NCBI GenBank assembly: GCA_031292215.1
Contig: JARLHO010000050.1
Coordinates: 18,582 to 82,581, forward strand
Length of the DNA stretch: 64,000 nucleotides
Direction: 5' to 3'
Source: Syntrophobacteraceae bacterium
GTDB taxonomy: Bacteria; Desulfobacterota; Syntrophobacteria; Syntrophobacterales; Syntrophobacteraceae
This document shows, in pieces, positions 1 to 10,924 of this stretch. A program made the translations under genes and the position numbers. The number at the start of each line of letters is the position of its first letter. The first letter of the stretch is position 1. A model generated the notes under the pieces. It searched no databases. It saw nothing but the letters and a program-made list of their open reading frames with translations, and was not told the origin of the DNA.

Positions 1-768
1 GAAAGGGAAAATCGAACGTATACCGTCATCGTCGATAATTATAATTTCGCCCGGCTCGATGTCCCGGATGTAGGTGGCCTCGACGAGATCCAGGGCGCAG
101 GTCTCCGAGGCCAGAACGTAGGCGCCGCCTTCGAGCTCTCCCAGGCAAAGAGGCCTGAAACCGTTGGGGTCCCGCACCCCGATCAGCATGTCGCGGGTGC
201 TCATGACCAGCGAGTAGGCCCCCTTTACCCTTTTTAGGGTTTCCACCAGGGCATCCTCTATCCCTTGCTCCAGGTTTCGGGCCAGCAGGTGCATAAAAAT
301 TTCGGTGTCCATCGTGGAGCGAAAAATCGCTCCTTTCCTCTCGAGCTCGCGGCGCAGTTCGACCGCGTTTACCAGGTTGCCGTTGTGGCCGATGGCATAG
401 TAATTGTTGCCGTGAAACACCACGAAAGGCTGAGCGTTTGAGGCAAGGGATGACCCGGTGGTCGAGTAGCGCACATGTCCTATGGCCAGGTAGCCCCTGA
501 GGCTCTTTAGGATTTCTTCGTTAAATATGTCGTGTACCAGCCCCATGCTCTTGTGCGTGGTGATCCGGGCGCCGTCCGAGGCAGCGATCCCGGCGCTTTC
601 CTGGCCTCGGTGCTGCAGGGCGTAGAGGCCGAAATAGGAGAGCTTGGCCGCGTCTTCATGGCCGAAAATCCCGAAGATGCCGCACTCTTCCTTTTTGCTC
701 GGATTATATGGCGTTAAAATCCGCCCTTTCGCGGATAAGATTTCGCGCTCAGGCAGGTTGTTTTCCAT
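1..768 (-). CDS. purF: Amidophosphoribosyltransferase, N-terminal part (runs off the window)
   Basis: Catalyses the first committed step of purine synthesis, glutamine plus PRPP to phosphoribosylamine. The reading frame is open for 256 codons from an ATG at 768 to the window edge, so only the glutaminase half is seen. A short propeptide precedes KKEECGIFGIFG, so the nucleophile Cys would be residue 29 after processing, as in the Bacillus-type enzyme. Further family motifs are ALQHRGQESAG, GHVRYSTTG, GHNGNLVN and FVLASETCALD-like residues near the edge. An AAGGAT ribosome site lies just upstream of the start. The PRPP-binding domain lies outside the window. It is transcribed in the same direction as carB and carA, with 136 bp between carB and purF. 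Confidence 0.95.
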   Translation of the reverse strand, partial: MENNLPEREILSAKGRILTPYNPSKKEECGIFGIFGHEDAAKLSYFGLYALQHRGQESAGIAASDGARITTHKSMGLVHDIFNEEILKSLRGYLAIGHVRYSTTGSSLASNAQPFVVFHGNNYYAIGHNGNLVNAVELRRELERKGAIFRSTMDTEIFMHLLARNLEQGIEDALVETLKRVKGAYSLVMSTRDMLIGVRDPNGFRPLCLGELEGGAYVLASETCALDLVEATYIRDIEPGEIIIIDDDGIRSIFPF

Positions 769-904
769 CACGGTTCTATCCTTTTTACTTCGAAACATAT
801 ATTGCGAAAAAAGTCCACCGCAGCTCCCCACGTGTCCCTGCGGAAGACCCCGGAAATCCTAAACAGGTTCGGGAAGCGGTTTGCCCCTGCTTCCCCCGCG
901 TCTT

Positions 905-4144
<3,240 letters not shown>

Positions 4145-4173
4145 TTAACTCGGTTTCCTTGAATGCTCGCTCG

Positions 4174-5337
4174 TTATACGGCTGCTGTCATTGCCGGCTT
4201 ATTCTTCTCGATCATTTCGATAAACCGGTCGAAAAGGTAAGAAGCATCATGGGGGCCGGGAGAGGCTTCCGGGTGATACTGGACACAGAAGGCGGGAATC
4301 TCCAGGTGAGCCATGCCCTCCAACGTATTATCATTGAGGTTTATGTGCGTAAGGCTTACGGGCAAGCCCGAAAGAGAATCGGGGTCGACGCTAAAGCCGT
4401 GGTTTTGCGAAGTGATTTCGATTTTCCCCGTAGTCAGATCCTTTACCGGCTGGTTTGCGCCCCGGTGGCCGAATTTGAGCTTAAAGGTCCTGCCCCCCAG
4501 AGCTAGTCCCATCATCTGATGGCCGAGGCAGATGCCAAATATCGGCTTCTTGCCGAAAAGCGCCCGAACGGTATCGATCACGTAGTGCACCGCCGAGGGG
4601 TCGCCAGGGCCGTTTGAGAGAAAAATTCCGTCCGGATCGCAGGCAAGAATCTCGCCGACCGAGGTGTTGGCGGGAAAAACGAGCACCTGGCAGCCGGCGC
4701 TCTCAAGGTTTCGAAGAATATTGTACTTTATTCCGCAGTCAAGGGCGGCGACGCGCAGCCTGTCGTCCCGGGGGAGCCACTCGGGGGAATCGATTTCTTC
4801 CCTTTGGCCGTTTTGCCACCTGTAAGGTTTTCGGCACGTTACTTCCTTTACCAGATCGACCCCGTTTAACCCCGGATAGGCCTCTAGCCGCGCCCTCAGT
4901 TCGGAGAGATTTTCCGTATCGGTTGCGATGATCCCGCGCATCGCCCCCTTTACCCGCAGATGGCGGGTGAGGGCTCGCGTGTCTATGCCTTCGATGCCGA
5001 TCTTGCCGTACTCGGCCAGGAAATCGGCCAGGGAGCGATCGCTTCGCCAGTTGCTGGCAAACTCCTGGTATTCCTTTACAATGAAACCTTCCACCTGGAC
5101 GGCGGCCGATTCCATATCTTCCTTGTTTATTCCGTAGACGCCGATCAATGGATAGGTCATCGTCACGATCTGGCCCTTATAGGAAGGATCGGTCAATACC
5201 TCCTGGTAGCCGGACATGCTGGTGTTAAAAACCACCTCTCCCAGCGTTTTGCCGCTGCCCGAAAAGGCGTATCCATGAAAAACGGTCCCGTCCTCAAGCA
5301 AAAGAAGCGCCTTGGGGCGATTCCAGGGAAGGCTCAT
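4174..5337 (-). CDS. carA: Carbamoyl-phosphate synthase small chain (glutaminase)
   Basis: Hydrolyses glutamine and feeds ammonia to CarB. The 387-residue protein has the family N-terminal domain (LLLEDGTVFHGYAFG-like, GEVVFNTSMSGYQEVLTDPSY). It is followed by a class I glutamine amidotransferase domain with nucleophile Cys in FGICLGHQMMGLALGG and the His/Glu pair in YHPEASPGPHD. The length is normal. A GAGGAAC ribosome site precedes the ATG at 5337. It is the first gene of carAB and has a good sigma70-type promoter about 60 bp upstream. Confidence 0.98.
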   Translation of the reverse strand: MSLPWNRPKALLLLEDGTVFHGYAFSGSGKTLGEVVFNTSMSGYQEVLTDPSYKGQIVTMTYPLIGVYGINKEDMESAAVQVEGFIVKEYQEFASNWRSDRSLADFLAEYGKIGIEGIDTRALTRHLRVKGAMRGIIATDTENLSELRARLEAYPGLNGVDLVKEVTCRKPYRWQNGQREEIDSPEWLPRDDRLRVAALDCGIKYNILRNLESAGCQVLVFPANTSVGEILACDPDGIFLSNGPGDPSAVHYVIDTVRALFGKKPIFGICLGHQMMGLALGGRTFKLKFGHRGANQPVKDLTTGKIEITSQNHGFSVDPDSLSGLPVSLTHINLNDNTLEGMAHLEIPAFCVQYHPEASPGPHDASYLFDRFIEMIEKNKPAMTAAV

Positions 5338-5395
5338 AAAATGTTCCTCGCAGCTTCAATCCGACAATAAATTCCTCAAAAGTTCGCGGAAGCTA

Positions 5396-5423
5396 ATTGT
5401 AACGGGTACGTACAAAATAGCAA
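5396..5423 (-). promoter_or_regulatory. Probable sigma70 promoter of carAB
   Basis: On the minus strand a TTGCTA box (5418-5423) and a TACAAT box (5396-5401) are separated by 16 bp, about 60 bp before the carA start. The match is by eye. No pyrimidine- or arginine-responsive operator was recognised. Confidence 0.5.
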
Positions 5424-5567
5424 ACTTTTATAAAACCCCGCAATTCTCAGCGCGGGCCATACTATGATAAACTCCCGTCAGGATGCAATAAAGAGTTTCG
5501 CGCGAGTCCTTTCTTAGGTCTAAAGCCGGGCTGGTCTAAAGCCGGGACGAAGACGAAAGAGAAATAT

Positions 5568-5688
5568 GTTTCACGCGAAGCCGCGAAGTTTCGCGAAGAA
5601 GGGGAGAGATTAAAGGGAGATAGAAGAGCGAGATCGAATATGTCCGAAGATGCTTTCGGTACTTCTTCTTCGCGGCTTCGCGTGAAAC
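5568..5688. repeat. 21-bp perfect inverted repeat enclosing a diverged copy of the glnE start
   Basis: The arms at 5568-5588 and 5668-5688 are exact reverse complements (core CACGCGAAGCCGCGAA). Between them, 5611-5663 is a diverged copy of 5709-5760, which is the glnE ribosome site and first 13 codons. In the copy the ATG is replaced by AAG, so it cannot start translation there. A short direct repeat (CTAAAGCCGGG twice near 5520-5546) lies just upstream. The arms could form a stem in the glnE leader. Confidence 0.75.
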
Positions 5689-5720
5689 AGTCTCATGTCT
5701 TTGGAATCAAAGGGAGATAG

Positions 5721-8456
5721 ATGAGCGAAATCGAATACGTCCGAAGGTGCTCTCAGTACTTTGCCATTCTTCTGCGAAACGATCCCGGTATCGAAGAATG
5801 GCTGCTTGGCGAGGGAAACCTCAAGCGCAGGTATCCTCTTACCGGACTATATTGCGCCCTTGAGGCGGAGGCCGCAAAAGCGACCTCCTATACCGACCTG
5901 CTCCGGAGCTTTCGCCGTTTTAAACAGAAGCACTTTTTACGAATAGGCGCCAGGGATTTTTGCCGTTACGCCGATCTTAGCGAAACCACCGGGCAAATAA
6001 GCGACATCGCATCGGTGGCGCTCCAGGTTGGACTGGTGAGCCTATTGGCCCATCCCGACTGGTGGTCCGGGGAAGAAGATGCCAAGGAACTGGGGTTTTG
6101 GGACGGCCATGTCCCGCTGGTTATTCTGGGCTTGGGGAAACTGGGCGGCCACGAGCTAAATTACGTATCCGACATCGATCTCATTTTCCTTCAATCCGAC
6201 ACCCCTGAGCCAGCCCTCCTTTTACCGGCGGCGATTTTGCCAGCCGGCAATCCGGCCCCGGCGGCACGCCGGTTGATGAGCCAACTCATCCACAGGCTCT
6301 CACGGCTTATGTCCGACCCCTTTGAGGGCGACCGCGTCTTCCAGGTGGATTTCCGACTGCGCCCGGGCGGCAAAGAAGGCGTGTTGGCGCCGTCGATGAG
6401 TGCTGCGATCGAACATTATCTTCTCCACGGACGGGCCTGGGAGCGCCAGATGCTTTTAAAATGCCGGCCCGTCGCAGGGGATCGCTCCGAGGGCAACGGC
6501 TTTATCCGCGAGGTCCGCCCCTTTGTGTTCCGCAGGTTTCTCGATTTCCAGGCGTTTGCCGAACTAAAGGAGATGCGAAACCGGGTCCTGGAGGAAGCCG
6601 GCCGTTTCCCCCCCGGTCCACGATACGACGTAAAGCTTGGCATCGGCGGAATCAGGGAGATCGAGTTTCTCGCCCAGTCCCTGCAACTGGTATACGGCGG
6701 GCGAATGGTGGAGCTAGACGAACCCAACACCCTGCGCTGCCTCGAAAAGTTATCCACCCTTGGCCTCTTGGCGCAGGATACCGCGGAAGCTCTAAAGGCT
6801 TGCTACATTTTCCTTCGAAACGTCGAACACCGCGTGCAACTCGATCAGAACCGTCACACCCAACGGTTGCCGGCAAGTGTGGACGCTCGCAAGAGGCTCG
6901 CCCTGGCAATGGGGTTTGAAGAAGACGAAAGAGCGTTTTTAAAGGCGCTCGAAACCAACTGTCATATCGTGCACACGGCGTTTTGCGACCTTTTCGAGGA
7001 AAAGTCCGAAGGGACCTATGTATCCGCCGGCGTATCCAAATCATTTGCGCTTGACGCCCTAGAGGACTCCCCGGTTTTTGCCGGCGGCGATTCTGCAAGC
7101 CGGCAATCTGGCTCCGGCGCCACGCCGGTTTCCAGGACCATGGAAAGATTTTCGCATATCGGCGACCGGGAGCTTGTGGAAAAGATTTTCGTAAGGCTCG
7201 ACACCTATTTCGGACGGGTCGGCCGCAGGACGGGGCTCATGAAGTTGTTTGATTCAAACGGGCCCTGGATTTCTCCTTTCTGCGCGGCGCTTGGAGCAAG
7301 CGGGCTTGTGGCCGGGCTTCTATCTCATAATCCTACGCTTGTCGAAGGCTGCACGGAACCGTTTGAAGCCGCCCCCAAATGGGAAGAATCCGCCGCTTTA
7401 CTGGTGGATAGAGCCGGGGACTACGGAGAAAAACTCGAGTGGATAAGGAAGCTCAAAAACGAGCGGACTATCCAGCTTGCCCTGGCCGACCTCGAAGGCA
7501 GGATCGATTTTGCGACCCTCGAAGAGGAGCTGACCTCCCTTGCCGATTTTGTCATCCGAAATACGCTTGCAGCGGTAAGGGGGCGGCTCGGACTGCCCGA
7601 AGGGCTGCACCTCTCGGTCCTTGGAATGGGAAAGCTTGGCAGCCGGGAGATGAGCTATCTCTCCGATCTCGACCTGGTTTTCGTCTACGCCCCCGAGGCC
7701 GACAAACAGGGCCACACAATTCCAGTAGACATCGTCCGGCTCATTCAACGGCTGATGAACATGCTCCAGACCCCTCTATCCGAAGGGCCGGGCTACGAGA
7801 TGGACGTAAGGCTGCGGCCGACCGGGACTCACGGCCCGCTCGTTGTGACCCGCGACTCCTGGCGCGAGTATTATGGCAAGGCGGATATATGGGAAATACA
7901 GGCCCTTTTGAGGGTGCGCCACATTGCCGGAGAGGATGCGCTGGGGCGCTGGATCGAGGACAGAGCGGCCGAGCTCTGCTTCAAAGGCAGGCCTTCGCAA
8001 GCCGTGTGGCCACGCATTTGTCATCTGCGCGGCCGCATGGAAAAGGAGCGGGCAGCGGAAAAAGGCGGAGAAATCGACCTGAAGCTCGGGATGGGGGGCC
8101 TTGCCGACATTGAATTTATCGTCCAGGGGGAGCTGCTCGCCGGAGGTTTTGCGAAAACTTCATCCTCCCCGGCCGGCCGTTCGGTCAGGCAAGGAGTTGA
8201 GGAGCTCTCAAAAAGTTACACAACGGCAGGGTTAGACAAACTCGCCGCCTTATTTCGCGTGCTCCGCGCCCTTGACCACAGAGTCAGACTGCACACCAAC
8301 TCGAGTTCGGCAAAACTTGACGAAGGTCGATTTAAATCGATGCTATTGCTGGGCCTTTGGCCCCCTCGTGCCGATGGGGACCGGATCGAATCCTGGCAGG
8401 ACGTACTGGGGTTAAGAAGAAAGATACGGGCCATCTTTAAACAGTTTTGTCCGTAA
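5721..8456 (+). CDS. glnE: Bifunctional glutamine synthetase adenylyltransferase/deadenylase
   Basis: Controls glutamine synthetase by adding and removing AMP in response to nitrogen status. The 911-residue protein has two nucleotidyltransferase halves. The first motif GLGKLGGHELNYVSDIDLIF is at about residues 137-157 (deadenylase half). The second, GMGKLGSREMSYLSDLDLVF, is near residue 635 (adenylylase half). Each is followed by a conserved RLRP segment. The protein is slightly shorter than the enterobacterial enzyme (about 946). The AAAGGGAGAT ribosome site supports the ATG at 5721. Two copies of a 50-bp repeat element lie in frame, encoding residues 169-185 and about 454-470, in loops outside the catalytic motifs. 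The gene stands alone. Confidence 0.93.
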   Translation: MSEIEYVRRCSQYFAILLRNDPGIEEWLLGEGNLKRRYPLTGLYCALEAEAAKATSYTDLLRSFRRFKQKHFLRIGARDFCRYADLSETTGQISDIASVALQVGLVSLLAHPDWWSGEEDAKELGFWDGHVPLVILGLGKLGGHELNYVSDIDLIFLQSDTPEPALLLPAAILPAGNPAPAARRLMSQLIHRLSRLMSDPFEGDRVFQVDFRLRPGGKEGVLAPSMSAAIEHYLLHGRAWERQMLLKCRPVAGDRSEGNGFIREVRPFVFRRFLDFQAFAELKEMRNRVLEEAGRFPPGPRYDVKLGIGGIREIEFLAQSLQLVYGGRMVELDEPNTLRCLEKLSTLGLLAQDTAEALKACYIFLRNVEHRVQLDQNRHTQRLPASVDARKRLALAMGFEEDERAFLKALETNCHIVHTAFCDLFEEKSEGTYVSAGVSKSFALDALEDSPVFAGGDSASRQSGSGATPVSRTMERFSHIGDRELVEKIFVRLDTYFGRVGRRTGLMKLFDSNGPWISPFCAALGASGLVAGLLSHNPTLVEGCTEPFEAAPKWEESAALLVDRAGDYGEKLEWIRKLKNERTIQLALADLEGRIDFATLEEELTSLADFVIRNTLAAVRGRLGLPEGLHLSVLGMGKLGSREMSYLSDLDLVFVYAPEADKQGHTIPVDIVRLIQRLMNMLQTPLSEGPGYEMDVRLRPTGTHGPLVVTRDSWREYYGKADIWEIQALLRVRHIAGEDALGRWIEDRAAELCFKGRPSQAVWPRICHLRGRMEKERAAEKGGEIDLKLGMGGLADIEFIVQGELLAGGFAKTSSSPAGRSVRQGVEELSKSYTTAGLDKLAALFRVLRALDHRVRLHTNSSSAKLDEGRFKSMLLLGLWPPRADGDRIESWQDVLGLRRKIRAIFKQFCP
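6225..6274 (+). repeat. 50-bp palindrome-like repeat inside glnE, copy 1
   Basis: Starts CCGGCGGCGATT and ends CACGCCGGTT, with an inner CCGGCG...CGCCGG complementarity. It matches copy 2 at 7081-7130 in 45 of 50 positions. Here it is read in frame as PAAILPAGNPAPAARR, a stretch without a counterpart in the NTase fold between the active-site strand and the following helix. Confidence 0.8.
7081..7130 (+). repeat. 50-bp palindrome-like repeat inside glnE, copy 2
   Basis: It is 45/50 identical to 6225-6274 but shifted by one base relative to the reading frame, giving AGGDSASRQSGSGATPV in the linker between the two catalytic halves. Because the same DNA is translated in two frames, the similarity is at DNA level and does not come from protein duplication. 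Confidence 0.8.
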
Positions 8457-8499
8457 ACCCGTCAATAACCGGGGCGGGCGCTTTCCCCGCCCTCACGCA

Positions 8500-8731
8500 A
8501 CCTCTATGGTTTACGCGAACGGGAAATTCTCCGAAAATCTCGCTTCTCCCCATTTCCCGTTCTAATCCACGCAGGATTGAGGCCGGAGCCGTCATAATCT
8601 TTCCCCATTCGATTTGTTTCGATCTTGAAGGGTAGCTCTTTAAGGCTCGGCTCCTTGACAACTTCTTCCCATTCCATCGGAGTCGCCTTCCCGAAACGGC
8701 TGGTGGCAAAAATATCGAGGTTTTTGTGCAC
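8500..8731 (-). pseudogene. Uma2-type (DUF820) endonuclease-like gene fragment, frameshifted
   Basis: From a GTG at 8731 the minus strand encodes PMEWEEVVKEPSLKELPFKI, then ETNRMGK. This fits the N-terminus of Uma2/DUF820 restriction-endonuclease-fold proteins (typically a W-E-x-V...LPFKIE...G-K-I-M-SPAS pattern). At about 8590-8606 an extra base in the AAAGATTATGACGG run shifts the frame. The other frame resumes with KIMTAPAS, then soon loses similarity. The catalytic core is missing. The rest of 8457-8898 holds no gene I can recognise. Confidence 0.6.
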
Positions 8732-8898
8732 GACCGGCCGCGTTCAATCGATACTATATCCATTCGTTTGCCAGGGGCGGTAGAGCTTTTGCCTTTTGGC
8801 CGGCGTTGGCCCTTGGAGCCTGGCGGCCTCGATGAGCACGAAGCGCTTGTGATAAAAACCTGTTGATTGCGAAACGCTTTTCGACTCCATGAAAGGAT

Positions 8899-9837
8899 TC
8901 AACCCGCCGGGCCGGGGCCAAGCAACTCCCGTTCTTTATCGTCAATCCTTCTCTGCGCCTTTTCCGTGTTGAGCTCTTTTCCAAGATAGATCGAATGAAG
9001 CTTTCCCCTGATTTTTCTAAAGAGCCGGTAATAGCCGTCCTTGGATAGTTGTACGTTCCACTTGCCTATTTTTGCGGCGGCCGGTCCCTGGCGCTTTTGT
9101 ATAACCGGTTCCCCGGTTAGCTTCCGGCGCCGTTGTATAACCTCCTCCCCGGCAGGCTCTTGACGAGGCCCCGCAGCCTGGAGAAAATATCTTTGAGCTT
9201 TAAAGGCGTTGTTTTCTTCTCTTAGCCAGACAACTTCCCGGCGGCAGACCTCCAGGTCTTGTGTAACCGTGTGTAACTGCTCGTTCGCCCCATCCAAATC
9301 GGTTCGCAGAAGCTGCAGGGCTTTTTCCCGGCGACCGTCGCGTTCCCTAAGAGCTACGGCGTCCTGCTCGTAGTTTTTGCTGTTCCAAAGCGCTCGATCT
9401 TTTTGGTCGAGGGCGTCTCGGAGCTTGTCTATGAGCTGTCGATCGGAGGCTTTGGCCGGAGCGGACGCGGCGCCTGGTCCCGCGCGTGCGCCCATCTCCC
9501 TTGAAGGAGCAGTCTTTTCGACCGTACTCCATTCGGATAGAAAAAGACTGAAAAGCAGGATTTGTTCGAAGACACCGAACTCCATCCGGCGCTCGATTCC
9601 GGGAACGGCAAGGCTGAAAGCTTTCCATGCCTTTCGCACCGTTTTGTGTTCGTCGTAGAGAAGCAAAACAAGTTGATTGTAGGCCTTTACCCATTGAACA
9701 TAGGGGGCGAGCGGCGAAATGAAATAGTCCTCTTCGTTTTCGGCTTTCCACATTTTCCAAGGCAGTTTTTTAAAAAGATTTTTTTTTGGCCCGGGCGCAG
9801 AAACGGTAGTGAACAGTGTGGCGCGGGCGTAAAACAT
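8899..9837 (-). CDS. Unrecognised coiled-coil protein with C-terminal basic domain
   Basis: I do not recognise this 312-residue protein as a named family. Residues about 1-105 are rich in aromatic and hydrophobic residues. Residues about 130-210 have the charged heptad character of a coiled coil (LIDKLRDALDQKDRALW, LRTDLDGANEQL). The last 50 residues contain SKDGYYRLFRKIRGKLHSIY and LGKE. This resembles a small strand-rich DNA-binding module of the integrase N-terminal or AP2-like type, but the match is weak. The start has a GGGAGG about 14 bases upstream, which is rather far. It could be a mobile-element cargo gene. Confidence 0.5.
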   Translation of the reverse strand: MFYARATLFTTVSAPGPKKNLFKKLPWKMWKAENEEDYFISPLAPYVQWVKAYNQLVLLLYDEHKTVRKAWKAFSLAVPGIERRMEFGVFEQILLFSLFLSEWSTVEKTAPSREMGARAGPGAASAPAKASDRQLIDKLRDALDQKDRALWNSKNYEQDAVALRERDGRREKALQLLRTDLDGANEQLHTVTQDLEVCRREVVWLREENNAFKAQRYFLQAAGPRQEPAGEEVIQRRRKLTGEPVIQKRQGPAAAKIGKWNVQLSKDGYYRLFRKIRGKLHSIYLGKELNTEKAQRRIDDKERELLGPGPAG

Positions 9838-10113
9838 TGGGGACTTGGCAGCCTCCCTTCAGGTTAAGGCACCCGATATGTACCTCTACTACCCGTTATA
9901 GTCAGCAACCATTTCCCGGGCTTTATCCAAATGTCTCCCCCCAATAGGCCTCTGGCGGTTGGGCGGAAGAGTTGCAATTATGCAACGAATGAAGATCAAT
10001 TATCCAGGGGTTTTTTACGCAAAGACTAAACGGCTTAATCGAAACGGTTGCTCAAAGCCTGAGGGACAGGCGCAGGAAAGGCCGTTGTGGCCCCGGTCTG
10101 CTGATATCGAGGT

Positions 10114-10159
10114 GTTACATGTGATACAAGCGACATGCAACGCATCCGTTGCATGCAAC
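10114..10159 (+). promoter_or_regulatory. Upstream activating element, module a (two dyad sites)
   Basis: The outer site GTTACATGTGATAC (10114-10127) and the perfect palindrome GTTGCATGCAAC (10148-10159) start 34 bp apart. The same pair recurs at 18.05, 21.65, 24.68 and 26.0 kb. The inner site ends 104 bp before the GG of a sigma54-type promoter. This is typical of enhancer sites for NtrC-family activators. Confidence 0.75.
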
Positions 10160-10262
10160 ATTTATTCTATTCAAGTCCACCCTTTGCTCCGGTACTGGGG
10201 CCTTCCATAGGTATTCAGATATATAGTCTAAAAAGAGAACAGGCCGGTTCTCGATCTTCTCG

Positions 10263-10276
10263 GGCACACGATTTGC
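10263..10276 (+). promoter_or_regulatory. Sigma54 (-24/-12) promoter, module a
   Basis: GGCACACGATTTGC has GG and GC separated by exactly 10 bases and a TTGC -12 box, followed by CTAAAGC as in module c. It would transcribe the BON gene at 10497 after a leader of about 200 bases, probably continuing into the phospholipase D-type gene. Confidence 0.75.
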
Positions 10277-10496
10277 CTAAAGCAATAGACAGCAATGGTT
10301 AAGTCGAAGGCGGGGCCTTTTTTGAGGGCGCCGTCGATAAGACGAGAAAAACGTAAAATTTTATTGACAGGCAGTAACACGTGGAGAGGTCCCGTTAGGG
10401 AAGGTTAAGGCGCTGGAGCTGCCCGGAAATCTTTAAAGGGTGGCGGCCAGATACTAAAACCCAAGTGTTTTCCAAAACACCAGAAAGGACATAACA

Positions 10497-10811
10497 ATGA
10501 AAAAAGCTCTTTTCCCTGTAATTTTGTCTTTGTTTACGGTTCTGATCTTAGGCTCCGCATTAACGGCAATGGCTAGCCGAACGGCGGGGGCAGTGATTGA
10601 CGATGCCGCGATCACAACGAAAGTGAAGTACGAATTGGCCGAAGATGTCAAATTCACCACTTTAAAAGTAGTCCAGGTCGATACCGAAAGGGGTGTTGTT
10701 ACTCTTACCGGCAGGGTTCACAGTCGGCAGGAAAAGCGACATGCCTCAATAGTGGCCCGGCATGTGAGTGGCGTTGTGAGCGTACGCAACCTGTTGGCGA
10801 TTGTCCGGTAG
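10497..10811 (+). CDS. Small exported BON-domain protein
   Basis: The 104-residue protein has an N-terminal signal peptide (MKKALFPVILSLFTVLILGS, cleavage near AMA-SRT). It is followed by a single BON domain: DDAAITTKVKYELAEDV, then GVVTLTGRVHSR and GVVSVRNLLAIV. BON domains of the OsmY/YraP type act at membranes in the periplasm, often under osmotic or envelope stress. An AGAAAGGA ribosome site precedes the ATG. A paralogue lies at 27452. It is the first gene behind the module-a sigma54 promoter, so regulation by the NtrC-type activator of this region is inferred. Confidence 0.88.
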   Translation: MKKALFPVILSLFTVLILGSALTAMASRTAGAVIDDAAITTKVKYELAEDVKFTTLKVVQVDTERGVVTLTGRVHSRQEKRHASIVARHVSGVVSVRNLLAIVR

Positions 10812-10924
10812 TTATACCAACCATTAATCCGGCCTGCAATCCTTCCTTGCCGTTTTTAAAAAGGCAGGGGAGGATACTCCGGATAAACTGCAGTCAAAGA
10901 AGGATCCATTGGAGGATTTTCGCA

